Source: Luteibaculum sp964627445 (GTDB taxonomy: Bacteria; Bacteroidota; Bacteroidia; Flavobacteriales_D; Luteibaculaceae). From it: 64,000 nucleotides of DNA. The position numbers were made by a program, and so were the translations under genes. The first letter of the stretch is position 1. Every line of letters starts with the position of its first letter. Positions 16,316-24,168 of the stretch are shown piece by piece. The notes under the pieces are model-generated. The model saw nothing but the letters and a program-made list of their open reading frames with translations, did no database searches and was not told the DNA's origin. Location: contig CAZVJF010000001.1 in assembly GCA_964627445.1 (NCBI GenBank), positions 248,001 through 312,000 on the forward strand, written 5' to 3'.

Positions 16316-18312
16316 TACACCAGTGTTTTTTCTTTAAACAATTCATTGTATATGCTAGCGATGTCTAGCACCAAACACACGTTACCATTTCCTAATATGG
16401 TGGCACCACTTATAAGACTTATATGATCTAATGGTGGAGCCAGCGTTTTCTCCACAATCTCTTTCTGTTGCAAGAGCTTATCTACCACAAAGCCTACGTA
16501 GCTGTCTCGGTAGGATGTTACCAGTACATCGAGTTTTTTGTTGGGGTCGAGGTCATCGTATGTGTAATGCAATGCACCGGTGTTTAATCCCTTAGCGATA
16601 TCCTGAATATGGTAGAGATCTTTGAGGAATACAATGGAAATGGTTTTCCCCAAATAATTGGCCATCAGCCCCTCGCTCATTTTATGAATATCTTTCTTGT
16701 ACAAGGAAACCACAGCTTCGGTATAGGAAAGTGCCACTGCGTATTCCTGATGGTCTAGCTCGAACAATAAGGCTCCCTTAACGGCCATAGAAGATGGCAG
16801 CGATAATTTAAAGATGGAGCCCTTACCTACTTCGGTCTCTACCCGAATATTACCACCTATAGATTCTGTGGCTCTTTTTACCACATCCATTCCCACACCA
16901 CGTCCAGAAACTTCGGTAATGCTTTCGGCATTGGAAAATCCAGGTTCGAAGATGAGCATAATAAGGTCGTCTCGCGTAGCCTTCTTATAGTACTCCTCGG
17001 TAATTACACCTTTTTTCACGGCCTTTCTACCGATGGCCTTCGCATCTATACCGTTTCCATCGTCCTCAATCTCTATAACCACGGTGTCTTTTTCATTGCG
17101 TGCCCGTAAGATTACTTGACCACGCTCCGGCTTGCCACGCTGCTTCCTAACTTCGGGTTTTTCAATACCATGACTTACCGAATTTCGGATCACGTGCACC
17201 AACGAATCCGACATTATTTTGAGAATATTCCGGTCTATTTCGTTCTCGGTTCCTTCCAGAATAAGGTCTACCTTCTTTTTCTCAATAGCAGCCACATCGC
17301 GCAAAATCCGGTGAAACTTGTTGAATAAAAATCCTACTTGCACCAGACGAACATCCATAACACCGTACTGTAAATCGGATGTTATGCGCTGCAGTCTTGC
17401 AAAAAGATTAGATCCGTACCCGCGCTCCACACTAGCCGCAATAAGACTATCGCGTTCTATTATGAGCTCCCCTACCAGGTTGAGTAAGCTATCTAGCTTA
17501 CGTACCGGCACCTGCACCAAATCTGAAAATGCCAATTTGGTTTCACTGGGTACTTCTTCCTCTACTTCGGCTTCGTGTTCGCCATCCAGTTCTGTAGCAT
17601 GCTCGGTATCCATATCTATAGACATGGGTACCGTAGTGGTTTCTTCTACATCCTCAGGAATAATTTCTTCCACCTCATCCTCCGTATTGGAGGCTTCTTC
17701 GGCTTCGGGTGCTTTGGGCTCTTCTTCCTGTTCCTGCGGGGCTTCTTCTGTATTTGCTTCTGCTTTCGGTTCTGCTTTCTTCTCCGCTTCCGTTGCTTCC
17801 TCCTTAGTTTCGGCTGGTTCTTTTGGAGTTTCTTCAGCCGTGTTTTCTACGGGTTCCGTTTGGGCATCTTGTTTCTTTTCGGGAGTCTCGGCTTCCTTTT
17901 CTTCTGCTTTGGGGGCATCGCCTTGCTGTTCTAAGGCATTCTTAAGGTATACTGAGAGTTTTGTTCGGATGCCCTTGTAGCTTACCTTTTCCTCTGTTTT
18001 TATAGCCTGGATTAGCTCTCCTAACTTATCATTGGCCTTAAATAGCGAGTTAAACAAATCGTCTTCCAAGACAATTCGACCGGCTTTTACTTCGCTAAAG
18101 ATATCTTCCATAACGTGGGCCAGCTCCGCAATAGCCTCAAAGCCCATTCCCATAGCATTGCCCTTTAGGGTATGCGTTATGCGGAAAATATGGTCTACAA
18201 CCTTTTTATTGTTAATGTCTTTTTCTAGGCTGGTAAATAGCTTATTTAACTCTTCGTAGTTATCTAAGGCCTCTGCCAAAAACATTTCTTTATACTCTTC
18301 TTTAGCCCCCAT
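16315..18312 (-). CDS. cheA: Chemotaxis histidine kinase CheA with long acidic linker
   Basis: The order is HPt (residues 1-~125, phospho-His47 in RITHTLKGNA), a ~130-residue linker made almost only of Glu, Ala, Pro, Lys and Thr, the dimerisation helices from ~265 (VPVRKLDSLLNLVGELI), the ATPase, and a CheW-like domain to residue 665. The ATPase has an N-box HVIRNSVSHGIEKP, IEDDGNGID and GRGVGMDVVKRATESIGG. No P2 domain for CheY/CheB docking is recognisable; the acidic linker stands in its place. The HPt may therefore have to find its receivers without a dedicated docking site. The gene is preceded by cheB after a 12-bp gap and overlaps the cheX-like gene by one base. Confidence 0.95.
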   Translation of the reverse strand: MGAKEEYKEMFLAEALDNYEELNKLFTSLEKDINNKKVVDHIFRITHTLKGNAMGMGFEAIAELAHVMEDIFSEVKAGRIVLEDDLFNSLFKANDKLGELIQAIKTEEKVSYKGIRTKLSVYLKNALEQQGDAPKAEEKEAETPEKKQDAQTEPVENTAEETPKEPAETKEEATEAEKKAEPKAEANTEEAPQEQEEEPKAPEAEEASNTEDEVEEIIPEDVEETTTVPMSIDMDTEHATELDGEHEAEVEEEVPSETKLAFSDLVQVPVRKLDSLLNLVGELIIERDSLIAASVERGYGSNLFARLQRITSDLQYGVMDVRLVQVGFLFNKFHRILRDVAAIEKKKVDLILEGTENEIDRNILKIMSDSLVHVIRNSVSHGIEKPEVRKQRGKPERGQVILRARNEKDTVVIEIEDDGNGIDAKAIGRKAVKKGVITEEYYKKATRDDLIMLIFEPGFSNAESITEVSGRGVGMDVVKRATESIGGNIRVETEVGKGSIFKLSLPSSMAVKGALLFELDHQEYAVALSYTEAVVSLYKKDIHKMSEGLMANYLGKTISIVFLKDLYHIQDIAKGLNTGALHYTYDDLDPNKKLDVLVTSYRDSYVGFVVDKLLQQKEIVEKTLAPPLDHISLISGATILGNGNVCLVLDIASIYNELFKEKTLV

Positions 18313-18324
18313 AATTATTTGCTC

Positions 18325-19365
18325 TTAGGATAAACAACTCACCATAAAACCTGGAATTTCCTTAATGGGTAAATCCACTCGGGCTACGCCCCTATCGTGC
18401 ACTGCCTTTGGCATTCCGTAAACCACCGAGGTAGCTTGGTCTTGTGCAATGGTGTATCCTCCCTTTTTATAAATGGCCTCCATGCCCAGTGCACCATCTT
18501 TACCCATACCCGTAAGTATGGCTGCGATGGTTCGGCTACCGTATACCTCGGCAACCGAGAGTAAAAGGCCATCAATGGAAGGATGATTAAACTCTTTGTA
18601 TTGTTCTTTGGAAAAGTCTATCACCACCTTTCCAACTTCATTTCGCTTTAGCACAGAATTTCTGCTGCCGGCCGCTATGATAATTTTTCCCGCTTCCACC
18701 ACATCGTCCTTGCGACCAATAACCGCATGCAGCGGGCTGATGGAATCGAGGCGATTGGCATAGGATGGAATAAAATTAGCCGGCATGTGCTGTGCTACTA
18801 TAACCGGTATAGGAAGGTTACCGGGCAGCTTGGAAACTACCGCTTCTACAGCTGTAGGCCCCCCGGTACTCGCTCCGATAACAATAACATCATAATTTAA
18901 AACTGCATCAAAGGTGTGATGTAAAGTATTGGCTTTAACCTCTGGTAAAGGCGCTATATTGGCAATATTGGTGCGCGCTACCTGGCGTACCTTGCGTACT
19001 ATTTGAACACTCATTTCTCGCACCTTGGCATTGTTGCGCTCGGGTTTATTGAGGTAGTCTACCGCTCCGAGCTTTAGGGCTTCCATTATGGGGTCCATAT
19101 TGGTATTTCCCATAGCCGACAGGATTAAAATGGGCACCTTTTTCTCCTTGAGTATGTTTTTTATGGCATACAAGCCATCATACTTACCCATAGTCATGTC
19201 CAGTAAGATTAGATCTACATCTTGCTTTAAGGCTTTCTCCACGCAGTCTTTACCATCTACGGCTGTATCTACTACTTCCATGCCCTCTGCTTCTTTGATG
19301 ATGTCTGAAATAATCAAACGCATTAACCCCGAGTCATCGGCAACTATTACCTTAATGGCTCCCAT
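18325..19365 (-). CDS. cheB: Chemotaxis methylesterase CheB
   Basis: An N-terminal receiver (acceptor Asp in LILLDMTMGKYDG near residue 56, Lys in LNKPERN) is joined to a methylesterase/deamidase domain. The catalytic triad is visible as Ser in VIGASTGGPTAVE, His in AQHMPANFIPSYANRLD and Asp in LTGMGKDGALGM. CheB removes methyl groups from receptors when phosphorylated. At 346 residues it is of usual length. The gap to cheY is 5 bp. Together with CheR it implies that the soluble receptors here are adapted by methylation. Confidence 0.96.
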   Translation of the reverse strand: MGAIKVIVADDSGLMRLIISDIIKEAEGMEVVDTAVDGKDCVEKALKQDVDLILLDMTMGKYDGLYAIKNILKEKKVPILILSAMGNTNMDPIMEALKLGAVDYLNKPERNNAKVREMSVQIVRKVRQVARTNIANIAPLPEVKANTLHHTFDAVLNYDVIVIGASTGGPTAVEAVVSKLPGNLPIPVIVAQHMPANFIPSYANRLDSISPLHAVIGRKDDVVEAGKIIIAAGSRNSVLKRNEVGKVVIDFSKEQYKEFNHPSIDGLLLSVAEVYGSRTIAAILTGMGKDGALGMEAIYKKGGYTIAQDQATSVVYGMPKAVHDRGVARVDLPIKEIPGFMVSCLS

Positions 19366-19370
19366 TGTGT

Positions 19371-19736
19371 TTAAGCAAATGCCTTTTGCACCGATGCTAC
19401 TAACTGGTCTGAAGTGAAAGGCTTAACGATGTAATCCTCAGCGCCAATGCTCATCCCTTCTTGGATTACCGATTCCTGCCCTACGGCAGAAATCATTATC
19501 ACTTTAGAGGAGAGCGATTCCTCGCCTTTTATCACCTTCAGAATGTCTGTTCCAATCATATCGGGCAGGATATTATCCAGTGTTATTAGATCTGGGTTTA
19601 ATTCCATAGCCTGGTCTATAGCAGACTCGCCATTAGCTGCTTCTCCTACAACGGTGTAGCCAGCTTCTACCAGTGCGTCCTTTATCATCGTACGCATGTA
19701 CATAGAGTCATCTACAATTAATACAGTCTTACTCAT
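19371..19736 (-). CDS. cheY: Single-domain response regulator CheY
   Basis: A 121-residue stand-alone receiver. The acidic pair is in LIVDDSMYMR, the acceptor Asp is in LITLDNILPDM near residue 54, the conserved Ser is in VIMISAVGQ and the Lys in IVKPFTSDQL. With no flagellar genes in view, its target is probably a gliding or other motility component, or it acts as a phosphate sink for CheA. It is 8 bp downstream of cheW1 and 5 bp upstream of cheB. Confidence 0.9.
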   Translation of the reverse strand: MSKTVLIVDDSMYMRTMIKDALVEAGYTVVGEAANGESAIDQAMELNPDLITLDNILPDMIGTDILKVIKGEESLSSKVIMISAVGQESVIQEGMSIGAEDYIVKPFTSDQLVASVQKAFA

Positions 19737-19744
19737 GATTCCTG

Positions 19745-20290
19745 TTATTTATTTCCTGATACTTTTTGTAAGTCTTCCGATTCCATCATTTTTATCATAT
19801 CCACCATGATGATCATGCGCTCGCCAGACTTTACAATACCGCGAATACACTCTTCTTCTAGGCTGGAGTATTGTAATACGGATGTGTTGTTATCTATATC
19901 GGCCTCGCTTACGGTAAGGGTGTTTGGAACCTCGGTTACCAACACCCCTATTTTAAAGGCCTCACTCTCTACTACCAAGGTGTAGTTGCCAGTTTGTTCA
20001 TCTTCCTCAGCTTGTTTTTTAGTCAGATTAAACTTTTTCTCTAGGTCAACGATGGCAATGATGTTGCCTCGAATGTTGGCAACCCCCTTGATATACTCTG
20101 TAGTTTGTGGAATTTTGGCAACACTAGGCGTGAGAACAACCTCTTTAATCTGGTCGATATGCAAGGCATACTCTTCATTGCCCAGTTTAAATATGATGAG
20201 CTGCACCATTCTACCCTTGTCCTGATCTTCTTGATACGCGGCTGCCTGGGCTTGTACTTCAGCAAGGGTGGTCTCCTTTGTCTCTGCCAT
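19745..20290 (-). CDS. cheW: CheW adaptor, copy 1
   Basis: CheW links receptors to CheA in the sensory array. The 181-residue protein has a ~28-residue polar N-terminal extension, then the two SH3-like halves with LIIFKLGNEEYALHIDQIKEVV, VANIRGNIIAIVDLEKKF (the NxRG block) and VLVTEVPNTLTV. Its first 55 codons are identical at the DNA level to those of the second copy (see the repeat at 20126-21028), while the remainder differs at scattered positions. It follows the two-PAS receptor gene by 6 bp. Translation of both copies should give a near-identical interaction surface at the N-terminal strand. Confidence 0.94.
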   Translation of the reverse strand: MAETKETTLAEVQAQAAAYQEDQDKGRMVQLIIFKLGNEEYALHIDQIKEVVLTPSVAKIPQTTEYIKGVANIRGNIIAIVDLEKKFNLTKKQAEEDEQTGNYTLVVESEAFKIGVLVTEVPNTLTVSEADIDNNTSVLQYSSLEEECIRGIVKSGERMIIMVDMIKMMESEDLQKVSGNK

Positions 20291-21028
20291 AGTTTTTTAT
20301 TTTTCTTCATCCCTAAACTTAAAGGTTGCAAGACCTTCACTAACTTTATTAGCAGCACTAGCCAGCTCGGTACTGGTTTTGTAAACCTCTTCCATACCCG
20401 TTGTGAAGTCTTTTGCAGAGGTTGCAATTTCCTCGGTTCCTGCAGCAGTCTCTTCTGCCACCACTACAATCATTTCAATGTTTTTAACCGTCTCATTGAT
20501 ACCCTCTTTACCTTCGGCTGCAGCCGCTTGAATTTGTTCTGACAACTTGAAGGTTTCGCTTGTAGATGCACCAATGGCCTCGAATACTTCCTCAGCTGCT
20601 TGCGATGCATCGTTCCCGCTTTTCACACTGGAGCTCATTTCTCCAATGGCCTTGCTGGCCTGGTTGATGTCTTTTTGTACCGCGGTTACCACGTTTTGGA
20701 TATCTACTGCCGACTTGCGGGAGTCTTCTGCCAGTTTGCGTATCTCCTCGGCAACCACCGCAAATCCACGTCCTGCTTCACCAGCACGGGCGGCCTCAAT
20801 GGCTGCGTTTAATGCCAGCAAGTTAGTTTGGGCAGCGATATCGGTAATTACATTCAGTGTCCGAGCAATTTCTTCGGAACGCTCCGTAAGTACTTCAATG
20901 GATTCTTGTGTAACCCCAGCAGAATTCTGGATTTTACCCATGCTTTCTACCACCTGTTTTACAGTAGTAAGCCCACTTTTTGCACTCTCCTGACCCTTCT
21001 CGGCAGAGGTATTAATTAAGTCGGCTCT
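20126..21028. repeat. Perfect 903-bp duplicate tract, copy A
   Basis: Bases 20126-21028 match 23266-24168 without a difference on line-by-line reading (offset 3140). The tract covers the first 55 codons of cheW1, the intergenic 6 bp and the last ~243 codons of the two-PAS receptor. Identity stops abruptly: just outside, at 20125 and 21029, substitutions appear, and the flanks are clearly diverged, including at synonymous sites. Confidence 0.93.
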
Positions 21029-22306
21029 ACTTCCAATGTCTATGGCGTTTTTCATTACGCCCTCAACGCGTTTGGAGGCATCATCGGTTTGTTGCGACTG
21101 TTGGCTTGCTCCTTCTGCCATTTCTTGGATGGCCGAAGAAACCTCCTCGGTAGTCGCCTTCATTTGCTCAGACTTGGTGGCCACCGCTTCACCCGATTGG
21201 GTTACCATGGTCGCTACCTGTACAATGTCCATTAGCAGTTCATTCAACTGGTCTACGGCACTGTTATAGGCATCACCAAGCTGCTTCATATCCCCTTTTA
21301 CATCTCGAGTAAACTGGTACTGCAGGTTTCGTTTGGAGAGCTCCAACATGAGGTCTTTAATCTCAATTACCGGATCGGCAATACTGCTTAACAAGTCATT
21401 GATAGAAATACTCAAGGTTAACCAGTCTCCTAGTAGTCCGTCCACGTTGATACGGGCACTTAAGTCTCCATCTTCTGCAGCGATGTCTGCAACGCGTTTA
21501 ATTTCTGCAAGTATGTCTTTTTGTACTTGTATACTTTTTACAAATGCCGTGTAGTAGATATCGCCACCAACCTCAACTTTAGATAGTAATAACTCTACCC
21601 ATTCTTTGGAACCATCTTTGCGCTGGATCTCGAACTCAGTTCCGGCATCGGTTCCTTGGTCATCAGAATCCCTTTGTTTGTCTAAGTATTGGCCGGGAAT
21701 TAACATATTTATACTGTTGCCCAGAGCTTCTTTGCGGCTAATGCCCCAGAGGTCTTCAGCAGCTTTGTTTACATGTAAGATGGATTTGGATTTACCCTCG
21801 AAAGTAATGACAGAGTCTGCCGCTTCTTCCAATATTTGTTTGTTAATCTCCCGTTCTCTTACGATGTCGGTAATATCCTTGGCCAGTTTAATTACACGAA
21901 CCACTTTTCCATTGTCGTCCTTTACCGGAGAATAAGATGCCTGCAACCAAATTTCGGAACCCTGTTTGGTCATGCGCTTAATTTCACCCGACTTCACCAT
22001 GCCGCTTGCGAGATCTTGCCAAAAAACCTGGTAGTCTCGGCTGGAAGCGTAACGCTGGTCGCAGAAAATTCGGTGATGCTGCCCTTGCAACTCCGACTCG
22101 GAGCTGTAGCCCATAGCACTCACAAAATTATCGTTGGCCGATAGAATGAGACCTGTGGGATCAAATTCGATAGACGCCCATCCCGCATCTACTGCCTGTC
22201 TTAGGTGCAGTAAATCTTTCTCTGCTTGATTGTTTCCAGATCCCGAAGCCGCCCTTGAGCTGCTTGTAGATCTTGTGGTTCTTTTTGGACTGTTTTCCTG
22301 TGCCAT
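20297..22306 (-). CDS. Soluble two-PAS methyl-accepting chemotaxis protein
   Basis: The 669-residue receptor lacks any membrane segment or signal peptide, so it is cytoplasmic. A Ser/Arg/Thr-rich tail (1-30) precedes PAS1 (~35-150, with the variant start WASIEFDPTG) and PAS2 (~155-270, ending in the PAC-like block DGSKEWVELLL). A HAMP-like helical stretch follows (~285-370), then the MCP signalling domain. The hairpin tip is NLLALNAAIEAARAGEAGRGFAVVAEEIRKLAEDS. Ligand or redox sensing through PAS is likely, but no cofactor residue was assigned. Codons ~427-669 are identical to those of the three-PAS receptor. It heads the run mcp-cheW-cheY-cheB-cheA-cheX-cheR-sia; a 554-bp gap lies upstream. 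Confidence 0.94.
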   Translation of the reverse strand: MAQENSPKRTTRSTSSSRAASGSGNNQAEKDLLHLRQAVDAGWASIEFDPTGLILSANDNFVSAMGYSSESELQGQHHRIFCDQRYASSRDYQVFWQDLASGMVKSGEIKRMTKQGSEIWLQASYSPVKDDNGKVVRVIKLAKDITDIVREREINKQILEEAADSVITFEGKSKSILHVNKAAEDLWGISRKEALGNSINMLIPGQYLDKQRDSDDQGTDAGTEFEIQRKDGSKEWVELLLSKVEVGGDIYYTAFVKSIQVQKDILAEIKRVADIAAEDGDLSARINVDGLLGDWLTLSISINDLLSSIADPVIEIKDLMLELSKRNLQYQFTRDVKGDMKQLGDAYNSAVDQLNELLMDIVQVATMVTQSGEAVATKSEQMKATTEEVSSAIQEMAEGASQQSQQTDDASKRVEGVMKNAIDIGSRADLINTSAEKGQESAKSGLTTVKQVVESMGKIQNSAGVTQESIEVLTERSEEIARTLNVITDIAAQTNLLALNAAIEAARAGEAGRGFAVVAEEIRKLAEDSRKSAVDIQNVVTAVQKDINQASKAIGEMSSSVKSGNDASQAAEEVFEAIGASTSETFKLSEQIQAAAAEGKEGINETVKNIEMIVVVAEETAAGTEEIATSAKDFTTGMEEVYKTSTELASAANKVSEGLATFKFRDEEK

Positions 22307-22471
22307 ACCTTTTTGTTTTTACGTATACCTGTCGCAAGTGCATATGCTGTTTACCTTGCCATCCACCTGTAAGAATTAAACCTTTTGATGTATTCCTATA
22401 CTATTTATTATTAAACCCTTTCAATGATACCTTTGGTGGACAGTCACTAAATTATTGTAAGAAGGAGCTTA

Positions 22472-22517
22472 CTACAATCGGATTTAGACGCTAACGGCTC
22501 TAGGATAAAACTCCTAG
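22472..22517 (-). promoter_or_regulatory. Conserved 46-bp block with palindrome upstream of the two-PAS receptor operon
   Basis: Two anchors recur upstream of the other receptor cassette at identical spacing: CTACAATCG (22472-22480) and CTAGGATAAAACTCCTAG (22500-22517). The second is a perfect 6-bp inverted repeat with a 6-bp spacer. About 34 of 46 positions agree with 26284-26329. It lies ~165 bp upstream of the receptor start codon. It may be an operator or a leader hairpin; which protein or signal acts on it is unknown. Confidence 0.5.
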
Positions 22518-22637
22518 TCTACTCTAAGCGAGGTCGGTAAACCTGTTATTCCTGTAGGTATTCTGCTAATAAGCGCTCTTGATTTTTTACCTCAAAAACA
22601 ACATCCATTGAGCGGTTCCCTAAGAGTTGGAAATAAA

Positions 22638-22670
22638 AAAGGTCTTAACAAGAAGTTTGTTAAGACCTTT
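22638..22670 (-). terminator. Terminator after the cheW2 gene
   Basis: A 14-bp stem (22638-22651 with 22657-22670; left arm begins AAAGGTCTTAACA) and 5-nt loop. The A-run at 22634-22640 gives a U-tract in minus-strand RNA. It separates the three-PAS receptor-cheW2 transcript from the downstream operon. Confidence 0.88.
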
Positions 22671-22860
22671 ATTTTCAATTAACGCTGACAACGCTCTGCT
22701 TTCGTCAGCCCATAGGCTACATTGCGCTTGATGGATTACACGAATTTACCAGAACAAATTCCAATGATAGCAACTTAAACCAACGAGTACTATATCCTCT
22801 CGATTAAACATCATTATTAACCGTATTTCTATACAGCATCTTCTAAAGAATCAAGCCGAA

Positions 22861-23430
22861 TTAGGCTTCTTCCTTTGATTTTTGTGCCTTAAGTCCAGAA
22901 ACACTTTGTATTTCCTCGGATTCCATCATTTTGATTAAATCCACCATGATAATCATTCGCTCTCCGTATTTTACAATACCCCGTATGCATTCTTCATTAA
23001 GGCTAGAATATTGCAATGCAGAGCTATCGTTATCTATATCGGCCTCGCTTACGGTAAGGGTGTTCGGAACCTCGGTTACCAACACCCCTATTTTAAAGGC
23101 ATCACTCTCTACCACAAGAGTGTAGTTTCCGGTTTCTTCTGTCTCCTCAGCAGCTTTGCTTTTCAGATTAAATTTTTTCTCAAGGTCTACGATGGCAATG
23201 ATATTGCCTCGAATGTTAGCAACCCCTTTGATATACTCTGTTGTCTGAGGAATCTTAGCAATACCAGGCGTGAGAACAACCTCTTTAATCTGGTCGATAT
23301 GCAAGGCATACTCTTCATTGCCCAGTTTAAATATGATGAGCTGCACCATTCTACCCTTGTCCTGATCTTCTTGATACGCGGCTGCCTGGGCTTGTACTTC
23401 AGCAAGGGTGGTCTCCTTTGTCTCTGCCAT
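22861..23430 (-). CDS. CheW adaptor, copy 2
   Basis: A 189-residue CheW paralogue of the copy at 19745. The sequence is nearly the same through the whole CheW domain and differs mainly in the loop before ETGNYTLVVES and in the C-terminal tail (QSVSGLKAQKSKEEA, eight residues longer). The NxRG block ANIRGNIIAIVDLEKKF is intact. The first 55 codons are identical in DNA to copy 1. It follows the three-PAS receptor by 6 bp and is followed by a strong terminator, so this cassette is transcribed separately. Both CheW proteins probably join the same CheA. Confidence 0.94.
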   Translation of the reverse strand: MAETKETTLAEVQAQAAAYQEDQDKGRMVQLIIFKLGNEEYALHIDQIKEVVLTPGIAKIPQTTEYIKGVANIRGNIIAIVDLEKKFNLKSKAAEETEETGNYTLVVESDAFKIGVLVTEVPNTLTVSEADIDNDSSALQYSSLNEECIRGIVKYGERMIIMVDLIKMMESEEIQSVSGLKAQKSKEEA

Positions 23431-24168
23431 AGTTTTTTATTTTTCTTCATCCCTAAACTTAAAGGTTGCAAGACCTTCACTAACTTTATTAGCAGCACTA
23501 GCCAGCTCGGTACTGGTTTTGTAAACCTCTTCCATACCCGTTGTGAAGTCTTTTGCAGAGGTTGCAATTTCCTCGGTTCCTGCAGCAGTCTCTTCTGCCA
23601 CCACTACAATCATTTCAATGTTTTTAACCGTCTCATTGATACCCTCTTTACCTTCGGCTGCAGCCGCTTGAATTTGTTCTGACAACTTGAAGGTTTCGCT
23701 TGTAGATGCACCAATGGCCTCGAATACTTCCTCAGCTGCTTGCGATGCATCGTTCCCGCTTTTCACACTGGAGCTCATTTCTCCAATGGCCTTGCTGGCC
23801 TGGTTGATGTCTTTTTGTACCGCGGTTACCACGTTTTGGATATCTACTGCCGACTTGCGGGAGTCTTCTGCCAGTTTGCGTATCTCCTCGGCAACCACCG
23901 CAAATCCACGTCCTGCTTCACCAGCACGGGCGGCCTCAATGGCTGCGTTTAATGCCAGCAAGTTAGTTTGGGCAGCGATATCGGTAATTACATTCAGTGT
24001 CCGAGCAATTTCTTCGGAACGCTCCGTAAGTACTTCAATGGATTCTTGTGTAACCCCAGCAGAATTCTGGATTTTACCCATGCTTTCTACCACCTGTTTT
24101 ACAGTAGTAAGCCCACTTTTTGCACTCTCCTGACCCTTCTCGGCAGAGGTATTAATTAAGTCGGCTCT
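23266..24168. repeat. Perfect 903-bp duplicate tract, copy B
   Basis: Partner of 20126-21028. It spans the 5' part of cheW2 and the 3' part of the three-PAS receptor. The first mismatches are at 23265 and 24169. Confidence 0.93.

Larger units (their letters stand above)
22307..22860. other. Non-coding gap between the two receptor cassettes
   Basis: This 554-bp stretch has no supportable gene. It holds the 46-bp conserved block (22472-22517) and the terminator at 22638-22670. No exact TAnnTTTG was found on the minus strand for the downstream operon. Confidence 0.7.

Noticed and set aside
17318..17980. 220-codon open frame opposite cheA, rich in Ser
   Set aside because: It is the mirror of the low-complexity Glu/Ala linker codons; composition explains the lack of stops, and no domain is visible.
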